A stretch of 64,000 nt of DNA from an uncultured Mailhella sp. GTDB taxonomy: Bacteria > Desulfobacterota > Desulfovibrionia > Desulfovibrionales > Desulfovibrionaceae. Made by a program: the position numbers and the translations under genes. Positions 16,166-24,790 of the stretch are shown piece after piece; position 1 is the first letter of the stretch, and each line of letters begins with the position of its first letter. The notes below the pieces were generated by a model that saw only the letters and a program-made list of their open reading frames with translations, did not search any database and had not been told where the DNA came from. Location of the stretch: NCBI RefSeq assembly GCF_963931295.1, contig NZ_OZ007001.1, forward strand, positions 2,993,001 to 3,057,000. Reading direction: 5' to 3'.

Positions 16166-17205
16166 GCGACGAGAAAACAGAACAGCCGACACCGAAACGA
16201 TTGCGCGAAGCCCGGGAAAAGGGCGATGTGTGCCGGAGTCAGGACATCGCTCCCGCGCTTACCACGCTGGCGGTCGGGGTCTATCTTGCTGCCAATGCGG
16301 GGAACATTTTTTCTCTGCTCAGGGACATGGTGCTTCTGCCCATGGAGTTCATCACGCTGCCTTTTCATGAGGCCATGGCCAGGGCTGTGCCGCTGGTCGT
16401 GCATTCCTCGGTCATGCTGGTGGCTCCGGTGGTGGGCATAGTCATGGGCGTGGCTCTGGCGGGAACACTGGCGCAGACGGGCGTGCTCTTCGCCTTCAAG
16501 GCCGCCATGCCAAAGCTGGAAAACCTGGATCCCAAGAAGTGGTTCCAGAAGGTGTTTTCCATGAAGAACCTGTTTGAGCTCGTCAAGAATCTCATCAAGG
16601 TGGGCGTGCTCGGCGGCGTGGTGTTCTTCATTCTTAAAAAGTACCTGCCCATGCTGTTCGGCATGCCCGAAAGCGGCATAGGAGCCATGTGGACCGTGGT
16701 CGGCGCGGCGGTCAATTCTCTGGTGCTCACCGCCGCCGGAGCGTTCTGCGTCATTGCGGCGCTGGATTATCTGTATCAGCGCTACAAGTACAATCAGAAT
16801 CACATGATGAGCAAGGACGAAGTCAAGCGGGAATTCAAGGAAAGCGAGGGTGACCCGCACATCAAGAGCAAGCGCAAGCAGCTCCACAAGGAAATGCTTG
16901 CCCAGAACTCCCTCGACAACGTAAGAAAGGCGAAGGTGCTCGTGACCAATCCCACCCACTATGCCGTGGCCCTGGATTATGAAAAGAACAGAACGCCGCT
17001 TCCCGTGGTGCTGGCCAAGGGCGAAGGACTGCTGGCAAAGCGCATGATGGAAGTGGCAAAGCAGGAGGGCATTCCCATCATGCGCAACGTGCCTCTGGCC
17101 CGGGCGCTGTATCGGGACGGCACGGAAAACGCGTATATTCCGCAGGATCTCATAGGTCCTGTGGCCGAAGTGCTGCGCTGGGTGCAGAGCCTGGAGCAAA
17201 AATAA
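16162..17205 (+). CDS. sctU: T3SS specificity switch protein SctU (FlhB family)
   Basis: A 347-residue protein beginning with the typical MSDEKTEQPTPKRLREAREK leader, four transmembrane helices to about residue 205, then the cytoplasmic domain. The autocleavage motif NPTH is intact at residue 263 (VLVTNPTHYAVAL), so the export switch from early to late substrates should work. It overlaps sctT by four bases and is followed 7 bases later by the regulator gene. Confidence 0.97.
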   Translation: MSDEKTEQPTPKRLREAREKGDVCRSQDIAPALTTLAVGVYLAANAGNIFSLLRDMVLLPMEFITLPFHEAMARAVPLVVHSSVMLVAPVVGIVMGVALAGTLAQTGVLFAFKAAMPKLENLDPKKWFQKVFSMKNLFELVKNLIKVGVLGGVVFFILKKYLPMLFGMPESGIGAMWTVVGAAVNSLVLTAAGAFCVIAALDYLYQRYKYNQNHMMSKDEVKREFKESEGDPHIKSKRKQLHKEMLAQNSLDNVRKAKVLVTNPTHYAVALDYEKNRTPLPVVLAKGEGLLAKRMMEVAKQEGIPIMRNVPLARALYRDGTENAYIPQDLIGPVAEVLRWVQSLEQK

Positions 17206-17212
17206 GGAGATT

Positions 17213-18493
17213 GTGACGGTGGAGGAAAAGAAGACGGACAGTCTGCTGCCGTTGCTGACGGATCTTTGCGGGGCGCTGGCTCTGGGACAGCATGCCGATA
17301 CGGACAGGCTCTTTGATCTCACGCGCGCGGGGTCCGGCCCGGACGAGCTGGTGCGTCTGGCCGAGGCCTTCGGCATGATGCTGGTGCGCGTGGAGGCGCG
17401 TGAGTTTCAGAACTCGCAGCTCATTCAGCAGCTCAGAACGAAGAACGCCGAACTTGAGGCGCTGCACAAGGTGCTCGTGCAGAAGAACGATGAGCTGCAG
17501 AAGAGCGTGGAAGCGCTGTATTCGCCGGGAAACGGCATCATCGGCCAGAGCGAGCCCATGCGTCGGGTGTTCGAGCTCGCGCGTTCCATTGCGCGGCGTC
17601 CCATCAACACGCTCATTCTGGGGCCGACCGGCACGGGCAAGGAAGTGCTGGCCCGGTATCTGCATCATCAGTCGCCGCGCAGCCGCGGGCCGTTCATTGC
17701 CGTGAACTGCACGGCCATACCGGACACGCTTTTTGAAAGCGCCATGTTCGGCATAGAAAAGGGCGTGGCCACGGGAGTTTCCTCCCGCAAGGGACTGATA
17801 GAGGAAGCGAGCGGCGGCACCCTGTTCCTCGACGAGCTTGCGGAAATGAGCCTTGCCAATCAGGCCAAGCTGCTGCGCGTGCTGGAACAGCGGGAAGTCG
17901 TGCGCGTGGGCAGCGCGCATCCTGTTCCCGTGAATATTCTTCTGGTGTCCGCCACCAACGTCAATCTGGAACAGGCCGTGAAGGAAGGACGTTTTCGCGA
18001 GGATCTTTTCTATCGCGTCAACGTGGTGGAGCTGCGTCTGCCGCCGCTTTGCGAACGCGGAGACGACATTCTGCTGCTGGCGCAGTCTTTTCTTGAGCGC
18101 TACTGTGCGGAAATGGGCCGGGAGCGGCTTTCGCTTTCCCCGGCGGTTCAGGGACTTCTGCTGCGCTACGCATGGCCGGGCAACGTGCGCGAACTGAACA
18201 ACGAAATGAAGCGCGCCGCCGCGCTTACGCCGGGCAATGTGGTGGAGCTTTCCCATTTGTCCGGCCGCATTCTGGAGTCGGAAGCGGGCAGAGAATACCT
18301 GTGCCGGCAGGAAAACGCGTCCAGGCGGGGACTCGAGGAGCTGCCGCTCAATCTTCAGAAGGCGGAAGCTATGCTCATTCGCCGTGCGCTGGAAGAGGCG
18401 GGAGGACGCAAGGTGAAGGCTGCGGAAATGCTCGGCATCACCCGCGAGGGCCTGCGCAAGAAGCTCCAGCGCATGGCGGAGGAGAATCTATGA
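17213..18493 (+). CDS. Sigma-54-type AAA+ activator with altered GAFTGA loop
   Basis: A 426-residue regulator with no receiver domain. Residues ~1-100 are a helical input region ending in a coiled coil, the AAA+ domain runs ~105-340 with Walker A GPTGTGKE (about 137) and Walker B GGTLFLDE (about 202), and a Fis-type helix-turn-helix closes the protein ([20 protein letters not shown]). The sigma-54 contact loop reads GVATGV at 184-189 where GAFTGA is usual, so the Phe is missing. GTG start with AAGGAG upstream. Last gene but one of the sctW operon; the sigma-54 sites at 10,358 and 10,563 are its obvious candidate targets. Confidence 0.88.
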   Translation: MTVEEKKTDSLLPLLTDLCGALALGQHADTDRLFDLTRAGSGPDELVRLAEAFGMMLVRVEAREFQNSQLIQQLRTKNAELEALHKVLVQKNDELQKSVEALYSPGNGIIGQSEPMRRVFELARSIARRPINTLILGPTGTGKEVLARYLHHQSPRSRGPFIAVNCTAIPDTLFESAMFGIEKGVATGVSSRKGLIEEASGGTLFLDELAEMSLANQAKLLRVLEQREVVRVGSAHPVPVNILLVSATNVNLEQAVKEGRFREDLFYRVNVVELRLPPLCERGDDILLLAQSFLERYCAEMGRERLSLSPAVQGLLLRYAWPGNVRELNNEMKRAAALTPGNVVELSHLSGRILESEAGREYLCRQENASRRGLEELPLNLQKAEAMLIRRALEEAGGRKVKAAEMLGITREGLRKKLQRMAEENL

Positions 18494-20445
18494 ATTTTTC
18501 TCTGCGCAGCAAATTGTTTCTTCTGGTCGGGGCGGCCATCAGTCTGGCGGCCGTGCCCATCATTCTGTTCAGTCGGGCGAGCCTGCTGGAAAGCGGCATG
18601 GAGAGGGAAAGGGAAGCCTTTGTCAACACCGTCATGCTGGTGGAGGACGGGCTCAGCGTCCGGTATCTGAACCTGCTGACTTCCGAAGTGGAGTCGGTGC
18701 TGCAGTCCAAGAATGATCTGCGTCAGTACGCCGTCCTGATGCGCGACATGCTGCTGCAGGAACGTACAGACGGGGAGAAGACCAGTCTTGAGCGCTGGAG
18801 CGCGGCGTTGAACGCCGAGAGACTGAGCCTGGCCTTTTACGACATGAGCGGCAAAGCTGTGTTCGGGGGAAAGCTGACGGATCTTGTTCTTCTTGACGGA
18901 AGACAGGATTTCAAGGGGCAGTCTACGCGTTCCATGCTGGAGCATCGCGAGGCGGTGGCCGACGGTCAGTTCGCCGTTGTGCGAGTGCCCGGAGAGTCTG
19001 GACAGGAATTGCCCGTGCTTGTCTGCTTCATGCCGGTTCGGAACAAGGGCACGCTGGTGCTGGCTGCGCCCGTGGCCGACGCGGAAAAGAGTCGGAAGCA
19101 GTTGGAAAGCCGCATGGCACTCGGCATTCAGGAGCGTCTGGACACGCTGGAGCTGAGTCGTGGGGCGTCCATTTCCGTGGTTTCGTCCGACGGGCGCGTG
19201 CTGGCGGGCAAGGGAGACCCCATGCAGCTCTCGTCGATTCCCAAGGATGTGCTGGAACGGGCAGGCCGGGGACAGGCACAGGAAGGAGACACGGAAGGCT
19301 CGGAGAATCCCGTGCTGTACCGTCTGGCCTATTTCAAGGCCATGGACTGGTACGTGGCGGCCGCCATTCCGCTGAGTTCCATCAACGGCCCTGCAGAAAT
19401 GCTGACACGGCATCTGTTTGCGGTGGCGGCCGTGCTGCTGGCGCTGAGTCTCATGCTCATGCTGGTACTGACCATGCGCATCATTGCGCCGCTGCGTCTG
19501 CTCACGCGCAGGGCCGGGGAGATAGCCCGCGAAGATTTCAGTTCCGAGCGGGGCGTGGGCTTTTCCGACGACATCGTGGAAGGACTGCCCGTGGACAGAA
19601 AGGATGAAGTGGGGCAGCTTGCCGGAGCCTTTGCGCACATGGTCAAGGCGCTGGACGAGAACATTCGTCGTCTGGTGGACACTCTGGCCGTTCGTCAGCG
19701 GCTTCAGGGCGAGCTGAACGCCGCCCACGACATTCAGATGGGCATACTGCCTCCGCCGGACGGAGCGCCGAAAAGTCTCGGCTACTCGGCGGCGGCGTTT
19801 CTGGAGCCGGCCAAGGAAGTTGGCGGCGACCTGTACGACTTTTTCACCGCGCCGGACGGTCGGCAGGCAGTGGTTATCGGCGACGTGTCGGACAAGGGCG
19901 TGTCCGCGGCGCTGTTCATGTCCATGACGGTCACGCTGGTGCGTTATGCTCTGGCGGAGGGCCTGTCGTGCTCGGAAGCCATGTTGCGCATCAATGAGCG
20001 CCTTGCGGAGAACAATCCTTCCTGCATGTTCGTCACTCTGTTCATCGGACTTTTTGATCCCTCGACGGGCCGTCTGGACTACGCCAGCGGCGCGCATTGT
20101 CCGCCCTTTGTGGTGAATCCTGATGCCGACGTTCCGGTGCGCAAGCTCACGGAAACCAGCGGTCCGCTGGTCGGCGCGATGCAGGGGCTCGACTACGAGG
20201 CGTGTCACGCCGTGATTGCGCCCGGCGAATACTGTCTGCTGTACACCGACGGCGTCTCCGAAGCCATGAACGAAAAGCTGGAACTTTTTGGCGAAGAGCG
20301 CATTGCCGCCACGCTGGAACATCTGCGCGGAGCTTCTCCCGACGAGGTGCTGCACGGCGTGATGACGGAAGTGAAAAAGTATCGCGGCAAGGCCCCGCAG
20401 TCGGACGACATCACCATGCTCTGTTTCCGTCGTGCGCCCGAGTGA
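18490..20445 (+). CDS. Membrane-bound HAMP-PP2C (SpoIIE/RsbU-type) phosphatase
   Basis: A 651-residue protein with an N-terminal transmembrane helix (LFLLVGAAISLAAVPIILF), a ~280-residue periplasmic sensor region, a second membrane helix (~310-335), a HAMP linker, and a PP2C/SpoIIE phosphatase domain with EVGGDLYDFF, VIGDVSDKGVSAALFM, LYTDGVSEAMN and QSDDITMLCF, which carry the metal-binding aspartates. Such proteins dephosphorylate STAS-type anti-anti-sigma factors or response domains. The start overlaps the activator's stop (ATGA). No kinase or STAS partner is adjacent. It probably feeds an envelope signal into T3SS control; that is inference. Confidence 0.88.
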   Translation: MNFSLRSKLFLLVGAAISLAAVPIILFSRASLLESGMEREREAFVNTVMLVEDGLSVRYLNLLTSEVESVLQSKNDLRQYAVLMRDMLLQERTDGEKTSLERWSAALNAERLSLAFYDMSGKAVFGGKLTDLVLLDGRQDFKGQSTRSMLEHREAVADGQFAVVRVPGESGQELPVLVCFMPVRNKGTLVLAAPVADAEKSRKQLESRMALGIQERLDTLELSRGASISVVSSDGRVLAGKGDPMQLSSIPKDVLERAGRGQAQEGDTEGSENPVLYRLAYFKAMDWYVAAAIPLSSINGPAEMLTRHLFAVAAVLLALSLMLMLVLTMRIIAPLRLLTRRAGEIAREDFSSERGVGFSDDIVEGLPVDRKDEVGQLAGAFAHMVKALDENIRRLVDTLAVRQRLQGELNAAHDIQMGILPPPDGAPKSLGYSAAAFLEPAKEVGGDLYDFFTAPDGRQAVVIGDVSDKGVSAALFMSMTVTLVRYALAEGLSCSEAMLRINERLAENNPSCMFVTLFIGLFDPSTGRLDYASGAHCPPFVVNPDADVPVRKLTETSGPLVGAMQGLDYEACHAVIAPGEYCLLYTDGVSEAMNEKLELFGEERIAATLEHLRGASPDEVLHGVMTEVKKYRGKAPQSDDITMLCFRRAPE

Positions 20446-20799
20446 TCCGGCAGAGCTCGGCCCTTTCGCCGGGCGGCGGGCGAGCCGGGAAAATCGTTTT
20501 TCGGCAGGAAGGGAGCGGCGTCGGTCGGGCGTCGCTTTCTTTCTGCCGAACAGACAGGGCTCCGCCATCATGCAGGACAGGCAGCTGCGGCCGGGCTGAC
20601 GCCTCGGACCTTTGTTTGCGTAACGCGTGCTCAGATGGCCTAGTTTTCTGGCACAGGCAGGCAAAAGTCGCGACCTCGTTTGACGCAAAGAGAGCCGGAG
20701 CGGACAGCGGTCGAAAAAGTTTCCGCGTTCTCGGCGCGGGTGGAGACGGCAGACGGGGCGCTGCCGTTCTGCCTGATTGTGAGAAGCGAATCGGCGTCT
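20446..20799. other. 354-base intergenic gap
   Basis: This gap lies between the convergent ends of the PP2C gene and the acetyltransferase gene. The first 60 bases contain a GC-rich imperfect hairpin (GCTCGGCCC with GGGCGAGC) that could end transcription in either direction. No credible gene, tRNA or repeat was seen in the rest. Confidence 0.4.
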
Positions 20800-21468
20800 T
20801 CAGGAGAAGATGAGCGGGCGATACTCCACGGCGGCGTGTTCGCCGTCCGGCAGCGGGCGCACGGCCGTGCCGGCAAGTCCGGCCTTCAGCAGAGCGCAGT
20901 TGCGCGCCGTGTCCAGCGCATCGGCAAGCTCCGGATCGGCGTCTTTTGCAGGAGTGCCCCCGCTCATGAGAATGTAGCGCGGCTTGCCGCCGTATTTCAA
21001 GGCGAAGCCCCGGAGGTACAGGCCGAGGCGGACATGGAGTCGGAGACTGGCGGCGTTCCCCGGCCACACCGTGGCCATGGAAATGGTGCGGCCGCAGTGC
21101 TCGGTGAGACGCATGTTTTCGCGGATCAGCCTTTCCGCCAGTCCTTTTCCCCGGATGTCCGGCCGGATGAAGACCGACTCCAGATGCCGCACGTCGGCCA
21201 GCGAGTTTTCGGGAAGAGACATCGAACGGCCGAGATTTTCCGGATCGTCGGGAGCGGGAAAGCGTATGACGCTCGCTCCGGCGAGTTTGTTTTCGCCGTC
21301 AAAGGCAAGAAGAATATGACCTGCGCCCTCGATGATGGGCTCGTAGAATTCCCTGTCGTCCGTGGCGAACATGTCGCGGCTCGGCAGACGCTGTTCCACG
21401 GCCTTTTCCAGATGAACGAGTTCGTCCAGATCGTCGGGGCCGGCGCTGCGTATGAGAAAATCGTTCAT
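20800..21468 (-). CDS. GNAT-family N-acetyltransferase
   Basis: A 222-residue protein with the GNAT core: a strand-helix start, the segment HLESVFIRPDIRGKGLAERL carrying the Arg/Gln-x-x-Gly-x-Gly-like acetyl-CoA loop (RPDIRGKGLA), and the late GNAAS-LRLHVRLGL motif. The C-terminal 45 residues (after GGTPAKD) are an extra tail. It starts on the racemase stop codon (ATGA overlap), with AGGAGG before the ATG. Substrate unknown; the context suggests an amino acid or derivative. Confidence 0.82.
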   Translation of the reverse strand: MNDFLIRSAGPDDLDELVHLEKAVEQRLPSRDMFATDDREFYEPIIEGAGHILLAFDGENKLAGASVIRFPAPDDPENLGRSMSLPENSLADVRHLESVFIRPDIRGKGLAERLIRENMRLTEHCGRTISMATVWPGNAASLRLHVRLGLYLRGFALKYGGKPRYILMSGGTPAKDADPELADALDTARNCALLKAGLAGTAVRPLPDGEHAAVEYRPLIFS

Positions 21469-22445
21469 GAGCCCTCCTTGACGAGAACAAGTCCCTGCGA
21501 CGAGAGCGCCCGGGAAAGCGCGTGGTAGTCCAAGCCGAAGGAAAGATTCATGCCCTCGCGCACGCGTTCCGGGCAGTTCGTGACGTCGAAGGCGGCGTAT
21601 GCGGAGGATGCCCCGGTGAACGTCATGCCGGGAAAAGGCGGAATCAGACATTCCGGCGCGGTGTGAAAAGTTCCCGTATCGACAAGCGCCATGAGGCGGC
21701 CTTTCTTGACGCGGCATTCCAGAACCGTGGTTTCCAGCCGGAAGGCGTCCTGTCTGGCCTCGGGAACGGCGCGGCCGGAAAGCGGATACAGGCCGAGCGT
21801 CACTCCGGTGCCGCAGCGGATTTCCCGCACGTCCGCAGGGAGGCTGTCGTGTTCGGCAAATTCCAGCATGTCCGTGCCTCCTGCGGAAATGTCGGCGTCC
21901 GGCAGGCAGAAGGGCCGGATGGAATCGAGCGCGTCGAGGGCGCGGGCAAGATGTGTCTGTCCCGGCGCTTCCGAGCTCAGGCAGGCGAAATTGACGCTGA
22001 TCCCGCGCAGGGGAAAAGCGCAGCGCCTGATTTCTTCGCTCAAGGCGGGAAGTTCTTCCGGCAGAACTCCGTCTCTTCCGTCTCCGACTTCCAGAGAGAT
22101 GCGAAGCTGCGGCGTGCGGCGTCGCGCCTGCGCCAGAGAGCAGACGACGAAGCGGGAATCGACGTATACGGCGTCGCATTCGGACGCCTCGGCTGCAAAC
22201 AGGGGAGAGGGCGCATAGACGTGTTGGATTTCCACGCCGCTCAGCCTGGGAAAGGAGTGATGCGGCCAGGCCACAAGGCCGAGCCTGCGCACGGAGCTTC
22301 CGCGAAGAATGTCGGCGACAAGCTGCAGATGCAGCGGCGCTTCCTTGAACACGAACATGCACGAGGCTCCCGCCTGGCGGCAGCGTTCGTTGACCACGGC
22401 GAGATTATGCCTCAATGCGGCGGGACGTATGAACAGACGGGGCAT
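21465..22445 (-). CDS. PLP-dependent alanine-racemase-fold protein
   Basis: A 326-residue protein of the alanine racemase N-terminal fold, closest in layout to ornithine/YhfX-type racemases. The N-terminus LRHNLAVVNERCRQAG is followed by the Lys of CMFVFKEAPLHLQ, which would bind PLP, and later by ISAGGTDMLEF and IRCGTGVTLGLYP, the phosphate-binding part. No second C-terminal beta domain of true alanine racemases is evident. The start codon directly abuts the transporter's end, and the 3' end overlaps the acetyltransferase start. Likely a racemase or epimerase acting on an amino acid handled by this operon. Confidence 0.75.
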   Translation of the reverse strand: MPRLFIRPAALRHNLAVVNERCRQAGASCMFVFKEAPLHLQLVADILRGSSVRRLGLVAWPHHSFPRLSGVEIQHVYAPSPLFAAEASECDAVYVDSRFVVCSLAQARRRTPQLRISLEVGDGRDGVLPEELPALSEEIRRCAFPLRGISVNFACLSSEAPGQTHLARALDALDSIRPFCLPDADISAGGTDMLEFAEHDSLPADVREIRCGTGVTLGLYPLSGRAVPEARQDAFRLETTVLECRVKKGRLMALVDTGTFHTAPECLIPPFPGMTFTGASSAYAAFDVTNCPERVREGMNLSFGLDYHALSRALSSQGLVLVKEGS

Positions 22446-24790
22446 CAGGATTCCTGTGAATGTGTCTTGCGGGAAAAGCTGAGCGCGGCAAAAAGCAGGG
22501 CGCAGCAGAGCGTGAAGACCGCAAGGATGGTGAGACCGGTTTGCGCGTTCCATACGGACATCATGATGCCGAGGCTCAGGGGGCCGAGCACCTGTCCCAC
22601 GCGCATGGCCACGTTGTAGAAGCCCATGGTGCGGGCACGGCCGAAGCGCTGCGCCGCAGGAAGCGAAAGGGCGTAGGGGCCTTGCCCGTTGGCGGCGATG
22701 GAGGTGTTCAGGGCAAGAAGCGCCATGCTGATCACGGCGGCGGCAATGCCGTGGAAGATCACCAGCGCCACGACGCTGAGCGAAACGATGAGCATGGAAA
22801 GAAAGAGCGGACGTTCCATGCGTCTGGTTTTGTCGAGCAGCGAGCCCAGAGCCGGTCCGGCGAACATGACGATGATGCAGTAAAGGAGAAACACTCGGCC
22901 GATGGTTGCGGGAGACGTTCCGGCCTGACTCAGGGAGAGCGGCATGAAGAACTGGAACAGGCACACGGTGATGAGCGCGTTGGGAATGATGAAGAACGCA
23001 AGAAGAGCGCCCATGCGCCTGTCAAAGAAGAAGGAGAGCGTTTCACGCAGGCTGAGGCGGGCGGATTCGTTTTCTTCGCTCTGCCACGGTTCGCGGGGAA
23101 GAAGCCGGAACAGCGCGATTGCGGTAACCGCGAGCATGACGGCGGAGGCGGGGAACACGGCGTGATAGCCCAGTCGGTCGGCGATGAGTCCGCCCATGGT
23201 GCTGCCGCACAGGGATCCCGCATAGAGCCCTGCGAACATGAAGGCCAGATTGCGGGCCCGGCTGTCTTCCGAGGAATGCGCAATGACGAAGACCTGCGCG
23301 GAAAGGTTGATGAAGCCGTATCCGAGGCCGGACATGCCGCGAGCCAGAATGAAGGACAGGGCCGAGGACGAAAGCCAGCTTGCGCAGGAGCCGAGGCATG
23401 CCAGCGCGAGACCGGCGAGCAGCATGGGCCTCCAGCCGGATTTCTGACTCCAGAAGCCGCCCACGAACATGGCAAGCCCGGCCATGAACAGTTCGCAGGA
23501 TACCGGCAGCCCGGAAATCACGTCGGGCGGCAGCCCGAAGAGATCAAGTCCCAGCTCGCCTATGCATATGGGCACGTAGGACATGGACATTTCCGTTGCG
23601 AACAGGCATGCGAAAATAATGGGCCGCATGAATTCCGGTGAGCGGGACATGGCGGCTGCCCCCTTGCGGCTCATGAGCAGCAAGAACAGCAGTTCGGAGA
23701 GAAACAGCGCCGCCACCACCGTCATGGTCAGGTTGTCCAGCATGACGGAGCGCAGATTGGCGGTCGCCGTGGCGGGATTCATGATGACCTGCACGCTGCC
23801 GATGGGCGCGCCGTCGTTAGGATGGCGCATCTCAAGCGTTACGGGTGCGTGCATGGCACTGCGTTTTTGCCATTCCCCTTCGGAAAGAGAGCCCTGCACG
23901 TCGGCCGCGGCGTGCAGTTTTCCCGTGACGTCGAATACCGCCATGCCCAGGGTGGAAATCTGCTTCTGGCGTTCCATCATCCAGGAATCAAGGCCGTGTA
24001 CGCCACTGACGGGGAGTCCCATGCCGGCAAGGCGTTCCAGATCCCAGGTCATCTGACGGGCGAGCTGCGTTCCGGCATGCGTCATTTCCGTTTCATACAG
24101 TCGGGACAGGGGCGAGTAGAGCAGACAGAGAATGAGAATCTGTCCGGCTACAAGGGGAATCATGAAGCAGGCGCGCAGCAGAACGGAAAACTTTTTGGGA
24201 GAGGAGTGCTGCCGGGGAAAGGCAAAACGATGCAGAAGCAGGGCAAGCAGCAGGCATTCACCCAGCGTGACGCCGAAAAAGAGCGCGAGCTGCCCTCGGG
24301 CGGCGTCGGAGAGCAGCTCGGAAATACGCGCCTTGTCGAGGGCCATGAACACATGACCGCTCACGACGCCGTTTCTTCCCCTGATGGGACAGGAGGTCCA
24401 GAAATCGTCGTCCGTGGAAAACTTGCGCACCTCTCCGAACACAGGGGAGGCCCCGGCCGGCACCGTCAGTGTGGAAGAGCCGTCGCTCTTCCACTGATGA
24501 ATGATCCGGCCCGAGGAGTCGGCAACGGCGATGTTGTCCGCTTCGGTTCTGGTGCGGTAGTGCGAGAGAAAGCGTTCCACGGTCTGCGGGCGCAGATTCT
24601 TGCCTACGCGGACGAGAAGACCGAGATGATCGGCGATGTCCTGACAGACGAGTCCGTTGATTTGAAATATCGGCTCCTGATACTGTTTGTAGAGCGCGGA
24701 GAGCATGAGCGCTCCATACAGAAGCTGCGCGCATAAAAGGGCAAGAACGCCGCCGGCAAGAAGTCTGCGAAGGGGAAGCTGTGTCATCAT
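22445..24790 (-). CDS. Fusion of double periplasmic sensor with MFS transporter
   Basis: A 781-residue protein with two parts. Residues 1-~380 hold a membrane helix (~8-30), a Cache-like periplasmic domain (~31-165, with IAVADSSGRIIHQW), two membrane helices (~170-228), a second periplasmic domain (~230-355, with GMAVFDVTGKLHAAADVQGS) and another helix. Residues ~395-775 are a 12-helix major facilitator permease (GLYAGSLCGSTMGGLIADRL in its first half). Periplasmic sensing and transport are thus on one chain. It overlaps the upstream binding-protein gene by four bases. Substrate is unknown; the direction (uptake or export) cannot be read. Confidence 0.8.
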   Translation of the reverse strand: MMTQLPLRRLLAGGVLALLCAQLLYGALMLSALYKQYQEPIFQINGLVCQDIADHLGLLVRVGKNLRPQTVERFLSHYRTRTEADNIAVADSSGRIIHQWKSDGSSTLTVPAGASPVFGEVRKFSTDDDFWTSCPIRGRNGVVSGHVFMALDKARISELLSDAARGQLALFFGVTLGECLLLALLLHRFAFPRQHSSPKKFSVLLRACFMIPLVAGQILILCLLYSPLSRLYETEMTHAGTQLARQMTWDLERLAGMGLPVSGVHGLDSWMMERQKQISTLGMAVFDVTGKLHAAADVQGSLSEGEWQKRSAMHAPVTLEMRHPNDGAPIGSVQVIMNPATATANLRSVMLDNLTMTVVAALFLSELLFLLLMSRKGAAAMSRSPEFMRPIIFACLFATEMSMSYVPICIGELGLDLFGLPPDVISGLPVSCELFMAGLAMFVGGFWSQKSGWRPMLLAGLALACLGSCASWLSSSALSFILARGMSGLGYGFINLSAQVFVIAHSSEDSRARNLAFMFAGLYAGSLCGSTMGGLIADRLGYHAVFPASAVMLAVTAIALFRLLPREPWQSEENESARLSLRETLSFFFDRRMGALLAFFIIPNALITVCLFQFFMPLSLSQAGTSPATIGRVFLLYCIIVMFAGPALGSLLDKTRRMERPLFLSMLIVSLSVVALVIFHGIAAAVISMALLALNTSIAANGQGPYALSLPAAQRFGRARTMGFYNVAMRVGQVLGPLSLGIMMSVWNAQTGLTILAVFTLCCALLFAALSFSRKTHSQES

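Noticed and set aside
18355..20688. A 777-codon minus-strand frame opposite the PP2C phosphatase
   Set aside because: It has no domain character (His/Arg/Gln-rich), and the opposite strand encodes complete HAMP and PP2C motifs.
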